Below, piece after piece: positions 8,385 through 16,936 of a stretch of 31,251 bases of DNA. The notes under the pieces were generated by a model that was not told the origin of the DNA, ran no database searches, and saw only the letters and a list, made by a program, of their open reading frames with translations. This stretch comes from Chara braunii (taxonomy: Eukaryota > Streptophyta > Charophyceae > Charales > Characeae), in assembly GCA_003427395.1 (NCBI GenBank), contig BFEA01000122.1:2941033-2972283 (forward strand). The letters are read 5' to 3'. The position numbers were made by a program, and so were the translations under genes. Each line of letters begins with the position of its first letter. Position 1 is the first letter of the stretch.

Positions 8385-11300
8385 ATTGAAAGAGCTAGAA
8401 TAAAAAAAAAAAATCACTGCAGACAGGGTCACTAAGGAATAATTTCAAAGGTTCCTACCAACAAGAAAGCGCACACCGATGAAAAGGCTTGCACACCCCT
8501 TCTCAAGGCAGGCACCAATGGCTGATACCTTAGAAGGGATGTGTGACCATGCCAGAATATATTTCCAGGACATCCTAACATCAAGGAGACCACCATTAGA
8601 AGATGACCCTGCATTTGCAAACTTTGCCCCATTCTGGGAAGCAACCAAAGTCAGATTGACCCAAGCAGAAAATGAAGACCTGGACAAGCCAATCAGTCTT
8701 GAGGAACTGACAAAAGCCAAAAATCAAATGGCACTGGGAAAATCGTCAGGGGAGGACGGCCTACCAGTGGAGTTTTACTCCACGTTCTTGCACGAACTAG
8801 CCCCTGGTCTGATGAAGATCTACAATGGAATTCTGGTTGGCAAGACATTAGCAACTGGAATGACTAAGGGCATTATATCCTTGATGTACAAAAAAGGAGA
8901 AAAACACGAAATAAGAAACTGGCGTCCAATTAGGCTACTAAATGTCTCTTATAAACTACTGGCTAAAACACTGGCACTTAGGCTTGGACTGTTCCTACAA
9001 AAACTGGTGGGACTGGAACAAGGCGCATTTGTCAAGGGTCACTCGATATTTGACAATATCATTACTGCAGTAGAAGCACTTGAAATAATTAACTCAAGCA
9101 ACATGAATATGGTAACGTTGGCACTAGATCTCGAGAAAGCCTATGACAAGGTAGGCTGGTCATTTGTAGAAGTAACTCTCAAACACATGAATTTTGGACC
9201 GAAGTTCCTGAGATGGGTGATGGCACTATATACACAGGCAACTGCGACCGTCATGGTTAATGGGAAAATATCCTCCACCTTCAAGCTAACTAGATCGTTG
9301 AGGCAAGGGTGCCCCCTTGCTCCACTTCTGTTTGTATTCCAAATTGAGATATTACAGAATAATATTAAAATAAATCCAAGAATCAGAGGGCTAACGCTGA
9401 GGGGCCACCAATGCAAAGGTGGTGCACTGGCGGATGATCTTCTAACAATATGTGTTAACTCTACTACAGATCTAACAGAACTTTGCTTCATCTTATTAAC
9501 CTTCTCGGACGCATCCGAGGCATCCATTAATTGGAACAAATCAGTATATATCCTGCCTATGGCACACGAATTGGCAGTTTCATGGGGCATGAAAAGGGTC
9601 CCTGCAGACTCTGCGGAACGCTTTCTGGGGGTACAGATCTCCCTGACAAAGACGGCGAGACTGCAAGATGCGATCTTGGTGGAAAGAGTGGCGGTCAGTA
9701 TGAAGAGACTAGTGAACACATTGTCACTGTTGTTATTCGGACGAGCACTGGTCATAACGATCATGTCCTTTTCTCAGCTGTGGTTCGCTGGAGCGGTAAA
9801 AGGATTGGGGGAACAAGCATACCAGCTAATTCGACGCAACGCAGCACGACAATTGTGGAAGCCATCAGCGGAACAAGGTGATCCCTTCATTACGAAGGTA
9901 GCATGGAAATCGGTATGTATGTCGAAAGAGGAGGTTGACCTTGGTATTTTGGATCCGGAGGACCAAATCCAGGCACTCCTCGTCAAATGGCTTGTGAAAG
10001 CTGCACTGGACACGAACACGAGGGACTGGGTTCTGATGGCAGAACAGATACTTGGGGATAACTGGAATCTGTCTCGGCCATCAGATGTTTGGTTGTGTGC
10101 CATGCTCCCCTCCTATTCAAGACGAAAGCCCAAATCTGAATTTTGGGCTAATATCTGGACTTCTTGGGAAAGAATCCGACCACGTGCGCTGCCCAACCCC
10201 ACTTCGAGAAGTGAGGTTCTAAGACAGCCCATATTTGAGAATGAGAGAGTATTAGATCAGTCGGGAACTATTTTTTTGGCATCTAATGCCAAAGGAACAT
10301 TTGGGAGAAGATGGATTGAGAGAGGGGTTTTGAGAGTGGAGGATCTTTGGAATGAAGAATCCCAAGATTGGCTCAGTGAACAGGACCTGAGGGGTAAGTT
10401 AGGGCGACTGAACTTAGTGGAGCAGCGAAGAACCCAATTGATAGAAGCCATCCCTAAAGACTGGAAAAATTTGCTCTCACGTTCGAAAGCAAACCCCCCG
10501 GGATTGTGGTATAAGCCCGTGGGAGAACTAGCAACAGATGTGTTGTGGAAGGTAATGGAGTTAGATACAAATCAAGTCTGTTAGGTGGAAGAATGGGAGA
10601 CAGTACCGATATCTGGTAAGGCGAATCTCTTGTCACTCAAACCGAAAGATACTTTCGAATGGCCAACTCACTGGACATCCACAAAAGTCAGAGTGACCGA
10701 ATCTGTTCTTTTCGGCAAGAAAATTCTGACGACCCACGCGGGACTTCTTCCAATCACGTCTCTGAAACTAGATCCGTTGTGCACAAGTTGGACTGATAAC
10801 AAAGGAAAACAGATTAGTCTGGATTAGTACAGTGCAAAAACTGGTCTCAAATCGCTTCAATCAAGAAAGTACACTTCGCCTACTCAGCTATCCTTGCAAA
10901 GACTCAACAGAACGCGCGTGATTCACAAACTACCCTCAGATATATCCAAATTCTGGTCCCAATTGCGAATTCTTCCGTCACAAAAACAGGCAAGTCTTCT
11001 ATGGCTACAGATGTTGCAAGTGGTCCCATTTGCAGTCTGGTTACTAGAAAAAAAGGTGGAAATTCAATCGAAATGTGCCCGCTGTGACTGGGCATGGGAA
11101 TCCACACACCACTTGTGGATCACTTGTCCGTTCTCAGCGAGTATATGGGGTTGGTGGCAGCACTGTTGGAAAAGCATTGCTGGGATTAACTTTAGTTGGA
11201 CAGAGGAATGGATTTTAGTTGGATTATTGTCGGCAGATAGTAACTTCAATCAAGGGTTGGGTTACATAGCCCAGACAATCAGAGCCATCATCTGCTGGGA

Positions 11301-11538
11301 ACTCTGGCTAAGTCGTAACGCAGCAGCATTCAGGGGTGAGAAACCCAGTTTCTTGGCTCTGAAATCTGCTATTCGTGCAAATATTCGCAGAACCATATGG
11401 GCAGATTGGCACCGCAGAGTCCATCACACAGCTGCAAGAGATAAAGAGTTACTTTGGTTTCATAATACCTGGTGCATTAATGATCACCTCGCGATCATCA
11501 ATGAACAAGGTAAGCTAATAATCTCAGTCTGGCTCTAG
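8385..11538 (+). pseudogene. LINE-A ORF2, reverse transcriptase and zinc-finger end
   Basis: A slip in a 12-A run near 8401 and a TAA near 8440 separate this part from the endonuclease. From 8479 the frame is open for 701 codons to TAG 10582-10584. It then continues in the same frame past TAG 10825-10827 to the final TAG at 11536-11538. Reverse transcriptase motifs are intact: LMYKKGEKHEIRNWRPI, LALDLEKAYDKV with Asp at 9127-9129, RQGCPLAPLLF, and LADD with the Asp pair at 9433-9438. LADD replaces the usual YADD or FADD. The C-terminal end carries a zf-RVT-like finger (KCARCDWAWESTHHLWITC, about 11071-11126). The enzyme copies element RNA at the nicked target. The open RT domain shows that the copy is not ancient. 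Confidence 0.9.
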
Positions 11539-11668
11539 CCAGATAGACAGGCAGAGTCCCTACAGGCTCAATAGAATCATAACAAGATCGTTAAGAGTCA
11601 GCCTAGGTTAGAAGGTTATTCAGACAGCAGATGCTGCGAGGGCGGCTCGTCAGTCTTATGGAGATTAA

Positions 11669-11692
11669 GGGACGCTTGACCCGGTTTCCAGC
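11669..11692 (+). repeat. 24-bp hairpin module, copy 1
   Basis: GGGAC is followed by GCTTGACCCGGTTTCCAGC. One base (T for G) disturbs the fourth pair of the 6-bp stem. It lies in the LINE-A 3' UTR. Confidence 0.85.
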
Positions 11693-11757
11693 ACAAGTTG
11701 AATTAGGAAAGGATGCGGTCACGAGAGGAAACTCCTTTTCAGGACCAGAAAGCTAAA

Positions 11758-11781
11758 GGGACGCTGGACCCGGTTTCCAGC
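11758..11781 (+). repeat. 24-bp hairpin module, copy 2 (consensus form)
   Basis: GGGAC is followed by GCTGGACCCGGTTTCCAGC. GCTGGA pairs with TCCAGC around a 7-base loop. It lies in the LINE-A 3' UTR, 89 bases after copy 1. Confidence 0.9.
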
Positions 11782-11900
11782 TTAGGCGGAAATAGGTAAT
11801 GGCTCTTGATTCACCAGGTTGAATTTTAGGGTTCCCGGCCCCGAGTATTATTTTATTGAAATACAATCAATGATTTATTTAAAAAAAACAAAAACAAAAA

Positions 11901-11966
11901 AACCGTTGGCTTATGCCAACGGTTACAGCTATGTGCCCTTGGGCACATCTTCGGGCGCCATGTGGC

Positions 11967-12020
<54 letters not shown>

Positions 12021-12112
12021 CGATTTATGCGTGTTACTGTTGCGCAGGGGCCATGCTGATCTGCGCGTGGCCGATTTGGACCGCGCGATCTTCCAGATCG
12101 GGCGGTCGAGGT
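11901..12112 (+). repeat. Hairpin array, right part
   Basis: Immediately after LINE-A the hairpin style resumes: 11901-11924 (10-bp perfect stem, loop TTAT) and 11931-11948 (7 bp with a 4-base loop). A poly(T) run of about 50 (11969-12020) and a U6-like fragment follow, then 12079-12107 (13-bp stem with one mismatch, 3-base loop). Joining 4060 directly to 11914 would rebuild a hairpin around TTGGCTTATGCCAA, which supports interruption of one array by LINE-A. Confidence 0.65.
12021..12062 (-). pseudogene. U6 snRNA-derived fragment with poly(A) tail
   Basis: The reverse complement contains GCATGGCCCCTGCGCAA and ACACGCATAAATCG, the central and 3' part of U6 snRNA, with about five mismatches over 42 bases. 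On the minus strand it is followed directly by about 50 A. The 5' half of U6 is absent and replaced by GC-rich sequence with a 13-bp hairpin. This is the structure of a retroposed chimera made by a LINE reverse transcriptase, not of a working U6 gene. Confidence 0.8.
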
Positions 12113-12150
12113 AGACCGCGCCTCTAAAAGAAACGGGCAGCTCAAAAAGA

Positions 12151-12234
12151 AGCTAGCCCGGCAGTACCACGAGTGAGATTCGATCCCCATATCAGCAGGG
12201 TGAGAGTTGAGTGCGTTATCCTACTGGGCTAGCT
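12151..12234 (-). repeat. tRNA-like element (probable SINE head)
   Basis: The minus strand has a perfect A-box, TAGCCCAGTAGG (12231-12220), and a near B-box, GGATCGAATCT (12186-12176), at tRNA-like spacing. A 9-bp terminal stem (AGCTAGCCC at 12151-12159 with GGGCTAGCT at 12226-12234) closes it. The stem overlaps the A-box and no good anticodon arm forms, so this is a tRNA-derived sequence and not a functional tRNA. Confidence 0.6.
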
Positions 12235-12239
12235 CATGT

Positions 12240-12620
12240 TTCACACTAAATAAGAGTTGCTCTTCAATATGAAGAGCTTAGCCCAGGTAACACCCATGCC
12301 TGCGGCTTTGCAGGCTCCGCCTGTATGTGGCCTAGCAGGCCTGCCCCGGCTGTGGCTTAGCAGGGCTGCCCTGCCTGTGGCCTGCGGCTTACCTGCCCGT
12401 GGCCTACCCATACTGTTTAGCCGTGTGGTCGCGGCTGGGTCGGCCATCGAACCGGTTAAGTCTTGGCATTGGCCTATCGGCCCCAAGGCTCGACGTCAAA
12501 CCCCGCGGCCTGCGTCGCGGCCCTACTATACCCCACGCAACCCTCTTTTTAGCCCACTTAAGTCCTGAATCGCGCGGCTTAACAGCCGCGTGATATTATT
12601 TTGGGTAGAATAGGTCTAGT
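12240..12620. other. GC-rich stretch with short inverted repeats, no gene recognised
   Basis: CTGTGGCCT/GCAGGC-type words recur between 12295 and 12410. Short inverted repeats continue, including GGCCT/AGGCC near 12330 and a 9-bp stem with one G-T pair and a 4-base loop at 12571-12592. It may be a continuation of the hairpin array. Confidence 0.4.
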
Positions 12621-12632
12621 TTTATTCTTTCC

Positions 12633-13307
12633 ATGACTGCGCATCCCTCCAATCTCGTCGGAGATTGCGGACGAGTCAAAACTTTCCATAAGCACGTCTC
12701 GTTTTCATCAGACCAATTCCCACAAACTTACATCAAGATTCGGACTTCGTCCGACATCGAAAATATAGGGCAGATACCCTTGTCAGGGTTTCTGTCCCGA
12801 CAGCGTCTACCAGACCCGCGCTTGAGTCCATGTCTAAACGCGCCAAATCCCGATAGCATGGATGATAGGACTCCCTTCCACGTCACGGATCGGGAAAGCC
12901 TGAGACACCGCCGGTTCAGAGAATACTGGGAGTGGAAAAATGCCTATCTTCTCGCACAACCCCGCCCCAACCCTCCAAAATTCCCCTTTCGGACAGGAAA
13001 CGAACGTGTCTGTAAGTGGGACATTGAACGGGCCCTAAGTGCGATCTCCTTCCCCTCTAAGTTCCCCAGCTCACACGTAAGCCACGTCATCGTCGAACCC
13101 GGTGTCATCATCATCGAGACAGACTTCACTCCCTACCGCCTCGTGTTGCCTTTTCACTGCCTGACGGCAGCCCCATGGCATGCACTCGCCCCCTACTGGC
13201 CTCGAACCCCGTGCTCCGAGTGCAGCAGGACAGCGAGTACTGAGCCGTGGGGTTCGTTCGACGAACCCGGACTGAGGCCGAACAACAAGCACACAGCCTG
13301 CGCCTGA
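12633..13307 (+). CDS. Unrecognised 224-aa ORF
   Basis: The frame is open for 224 codons and its composition is ordinary. The middle (RFREYWEWKNAYLLAQPRP, then VCKWDIERALSAISFPS and VIVEPGVIIIETDFTPYR) looks like real globular protein. The adjoining frame (13247-13444) continues with RRTRTEAEQQAHSLRLRPAS and ends in RGKNG, which suggests a frameshift near 13250. I see no catalytic motif or known domain. It lies just upstream of LINE-B and could be a 5' ORF of that element, a domesticated fragment or a decayed gene. Confidence 0.45.
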   Translation: MTAHPSNLVGDCGRVKTFHKHVSFSSDQFPQTYIKIRTSSDIENIGQIPLSGFLSRQRLPDPRLSPCLNAPNPDSMDDRTPFHVTDRESLRHRRFREYWEWKNAYLLAQPRPNPPKFPFRTGNERVCKWDIERALSAISFPSKFPSSHVSHVIVEPGVIIIETDFTPYRLVLPFHCLTAAPWHALAPYWPRTPCSECSRTASTEPWGSFDEPGLRPNNKHTACA

Positions 13308-13414
13308 GGCCTGCTTCGTCTGACTTGGAGGTGTGCCAGGAGCGACGCTGGCAATTGGTTAGGCAACGCGACACACATAGCGTTCCGTCGGTCCACCAAA
13401 TCCAAGTCTGGCCT

Positions 13415-13434
13415 CAACAACGAAGCTCGCGGGG
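13415..13434 (+). repeat. 20-bp word shared with 22163-22182
   Basis: CAACAACGAAGCTCGCGGGG is identical at both places. At the second site the CAA part has expanded into a microsatellite. Confidence 0.7.
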
Positions 13435-13455
13435 CAAAAATGGTTGACGACTCTG

Positions 13456-13905
13456 GCAGTTCAGGATAGCCTTTTTGGACTCCGGACTTAGATAGGCAAG
13501 GAGGGGAGATAAGGGGTGAGGGGGGCGGGAGAGGGGGAGGAGAAGGGTGGGAGAGGAAGAGAGAGGGGCGGGAGAGGTGGTGGGAGGAGGGAAGGAAGGA
13601 GTAAAGAACCAAGCCGTGTTCTCGGAGTTAATGCATGTCAGTAGATCTCTGGCAGTTTAGGTTAGTTTTCTGGACTCCGGACTTAGACAGGCAAGGAGGG
13701 GAGATAAGAGGTGAGGGGGGCGGGAGAGGGGGAGGAGAAGGGTGGGNNNNNNNNNNNNNNNNNNNNNNNNNNNNNNNNNNNNNNNNNNNNNNNNNNNNNN
13801 NNNNNNNNNNNNNNNNNNNNNNNNNNNNNNNAGGGAGAGGGGTGAGAGAGGAAGAGAGAGGGGCGGGAGAGGTGGTGGGAGGAGGGAAGGAAGAAGGAGG
13901 AAAAA
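13456..13905. repeat. Duplicated GA-rich segment containing the assembly gap
   Basis: Copy 1 (about 13456-13612) and copy 2 (about 13650-13905) both begin GGCAGTT(C/T)AGG, then share GGACTCCGGACTTAGA and a long purine-rich tract. Copy 2 contains 85 Ns at 13747-13831. The Ns probably mark an unresolved repeat rather than novel sequence. Confidence 0.8.
13747..13831. other. Assembly gap (85 N)
   Basis: A run of N inside the second GA-rich copy. Its true length is unknown. Confidence 0.99.
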
Positions 13906-13975
13906 AAAAGAGGTCCCCAACTGCCTGAACATTCGCTGAGAGTCCATCAAGTGACCGGTGCCCTGTCACGCCACA

Positions 13976-16905
13976 ATGACGAAGACCAGACATCAGCGAG
14001 CACACAAGAAACTCGACTCCATGTTAGTATACAGGGGGGTTGCCAGACACTATGCGCAAAACCGGTTACTAGCGGACAAGGGGAAAGACGAGGTGGTAAG
14101 GATGGACCTCCAACAATCCCAACAACCCCCAAACCAGGGGAATGATGCTCAGAATGGAAAATCACAAGGGAAAGAACTCCCTCACGAAGCTCAGACAGGA
14201 ACATCCTCCACTCCAACCTCCTCATTCTCTCACACGGAAACACCTTCCACCTCATCCTCCTGGGCTGAGAGGGTGAGGGGTGCCCCTGTCCAAGACACCA
14301 TCACAATCCAACGGAAGAAAGAGGGTGGCGGCAAGGAGGGAGGGGAGGAAAGGAAAATCCCCCTGAAGAACTTAACAATTGCAGGGGCGTTCTTCCTGTC
14401 CTGCCTCCTAGCTGCTTCTGAAAACAGGATCCTTCAACAGGCAGGTAAGTCCACAGTTGTCAAAACACTCCCAGAAGATGCAGTCAAAACAAGGGACAAC
14501 TTGTATTCTAGACACGCAAGCAACTGGGCATTCCATGACGACACGGCTTACAAGTCAACGAATGACAAAGTGGGCTGGATCAGAGAGCGTTTAGTGGCAT
14601 TCAAAGGATCTCAAGCGAATGCACGAGAAATGTTCCTGATCCAACCCATGTCTTCCTCTGTCATCACTGTGTTTTGCGTCGTAGAGGAAGACAAAAAAAT
14701 AATGGACAAACGGAGATCCCTTCGCTGCGATAGATCAGAATTCCGCATTTATCATTGGACCCCCCCAAAGCCACAACGTCCTGAGGAGCACAGGGAACAG
14801 ATGATGAGGGAGCACTTTTGGGTGGAATTTCGGCATATTCCGGTCGAAATTCAAGCAGCCTTCGTCCAGGATTTTGCCGAGTGATACGATGTTGTTGATT
14901 TTATCGACCCACTACCCCCCCGAGTTGCCCGAAGGGATGACTATTTGATGTTGGCCATCAACCTTGTAGACGATCACATCTTCTCAATCGATGATGTTAT
15001 CCCCTTTTGTGTGGGGGGTAAACTGTATCGTATCCATACTGCCCACAAACGCAGGCCTTGGTGCTTTAAATGCCAAGCTTACGGGCATTTGTTTTCTGAT
15101 ACAACCTGCACCCACCATCCCTCTCACACAGCTAAACCCACAGACCGTCTGCGGAAGGACCCATTTGACGAATCCAGGTGGCGAACAGTCGACCCGGGCC
15201 ACGAGGGGTGGGTCTACATCGACACACCGGGAAGGAAAGACGGGGGGGTTATAGGATGGACGTGGGAAGGACAGGGGGAACCGCAACAGAACTCCCAAAC
15301 CCCAGCAGCATGGACCCCCCCTAAGGCGCTGGAAACACATCTGAAATCCCCCCCCGTTGGAATCAAGAAACAAGAGAAACGAGAGACATGGAAGATCATT
15401 GGAAATAAAAAGGATAGTGTGCAGAAGGATCCGACGGAACCAAACCAAGAAAAGAGGAGCAATGGAGATGGTGGCGATGGGGGGAATCGTATTGCTTCTC
15501 TGGAAGATGGATCGAAACCGGCTGAAGGGGACAAAGAGGACAAAGAGTTAGTATACAACAGAAATAAGGACAACCGATTTGCCTGCCTGGAGGAAGAATC
15601 AGAACAGTTGCGCTTGGAGGAACAACGTAATCACAATGATCAAGGGGGGGGGGGCACAATAGACTCCCGGGGAAAAACCACCCCTAGAGCACTTAACGAC
15701 CTCTGAAGAAACTGAATCAGGCAGTCAGGAACACAAACCGGAGGTGTCTGGTGGGCAGCGGGGGATGCGGTTGAAGCAGCAAGCAAGAAGTCTCCCAACG
15801 CAGCACTCACCGCAGCAACTACATCAGCTGCAGCAGGGCCAAACGCATCAACAACCTCCGGACCAGGCACAGCAACAACGACTCCCGGACCAGGAACAAC
15901 AACCGGATCAGCCATACCAATCTGGACAGAAGAATGGGTATCCTCTGGCCCTAGACTTCTGTTCAGATGCCTTCGGTGTACAGCAAATGGAAGTGGACAC
16001 ATCCCCGCCTCCCCCGGATGTAGAAATGGAGGAACCACCGAAAGACCCGGCTGACCCGGATGCTCCTCCGCAAGAAATGAGCCTGGACTAGAAGATTTAG
16101 GTGGTAGCGGATTGGATACTCAAACACCTTCAATCGGACTTCCCGTATGATAATGAGGAATACTGGGATAGGTCATACATTGAGTTAGTGACACTCCTTA
16201 TAACAGTCCATCGCTGAGAACTGCACTAACATCCGGTCCGCCTCCCCATCTGACATGGGCAGAAGCCTTTCAGCGGATTCTGGCAATCGCTCGCGGCCGT
16301 TTCCGTCCTGCCCCTGAGGCTGCCCCCCCCCCCCCCTTACCCACGACCCGGATGAGGAAGGAAAGAAACCCACAACAGAGGAGGGAATGACGTCCCGAAG
16401 GCTCAAAGTAAGACAACTCATCGAGCGGGGCCTCTTTGAGACGTCGCCCGCTAAACAGAATGGTGTGCTTGTAATCCCTTTAAGGAAGACGGAAGGGAAA
16501 TGAGAATTGGGTCTCTCCCCAGTTGGAGAATACGGGGGTGTAACGTTACACGGGTGGGAATTCGCGCCCCAGGAAGGCGACAAATGGGAAAGAGCTAAAA
16601 TCTTTACTTCCCAACTGCGCACGTTTATTCCCAGTCACTACGCCCCAGGGGCCAAAGCTGGTCTGAGATTCGAAGACTGCGATGAGCAATTGGCCAAGAA
16701 CGACTTGTACTTGCTCTTTGACCCTGGCAAGTCTGCTAACCTGGGCTGGTACAACCACAATGCTCTCCTGGACCTTCAATGCGCAAAAATCAAAGCCAGT
16801 GAATTTTGGTCCGAAGATGACGTCTGTAGCCACCTTTGCCGGATGATCCGAAAGAAGATCTTACACCTGAACAGATGGGACGTCAAGCAATGGCATCCAC
16901 TGTGA
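13976..16905 (+). pseudogene. LINE-B ORF1, gag-like protein, broken
   Basis: The ATG at 13976 opens a frame starting MTKTRHQRAHKKLDSMLVYR. It has a Ser/Thr/Pro linker, then a globular region (LTIAGAFFLSCLLAASENRI and onward) ending at TGA 14882-14884, and the same frame resumes with YDVVDFIDPLPPRVARRDDY. A zinc knuckle, CFKCQAYGHLFSDTTC (C-x2-C-x4-H-x6-C, 15062-15109), follows. The charged C-terminal linker shifts frame near 15700 into a Gln-rich tract that ends near 16090. A last block (16387-16905, one TGA at 16501-16503) encodes about 170 residues including WERAKIFTSQLRTFIPSHYA, a domain I do not recognise. The likely role is RNA binding and RNP assembly for the LINE. Confidence 0.75.
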
Positions 16906-16936
16906 GTCTCAAAGCACACGCAAATCACACACAGTC

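Larger units (their letters stand above)
11539..11900 (+). other. LINE-A 3' UTR and A-rich tail
   Basis: After the ORF2 stop come about 300 bases without coding potential, containing two copies of the 24-bp hairpin module (11669-11692 and 11758-11781). The sequence then becomes AT-rich (TATTTTATTGAAATAC near 11850) and ends in an A-rich tract from about 11880, interrupted by single C bases. Confidence 0.7.
4061..11903 (+). mobile_element. LINE-A: non-LTR retrotransposon with inverted 5' half
   Basis: The right part (about 7116-11890) carries ORF2 on the plus strand, then a 3' UTR and an A-rich tail. The left part (about 4061-7115) carries ORF1 and its upstream monomer repeats on the minus strand, so the ORF1 start faces the ORF2 start. 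This is the layout produced by twin-priming during L1-type insertion. A likely target duplication supports one insertion event: AAAACCCATTGGCTTA at 4045-4060 and AAAACCGTTGGCTTA at 11899-11913, differing by one gap and one mismatch. An open frame at about 7140-7349 that overlaps the ORF2 start may be the missing C-terminal end of ORF1. Two independent head-to-head copies remain the alternative. Confidence 0.6.

Noticed and set aside
12151-12234. A functional tRNA gene on the minus strand
   Set aside because: The closing stem overlaps the A-box and neither the T nor the anticodon arm pairs properly.
12680-12716. CTGATGA on the minus strand near 12710, with a later GAAAG
   Set aside because: The bases between do not form a helix II, and the flanks do not pair as helices I and III.
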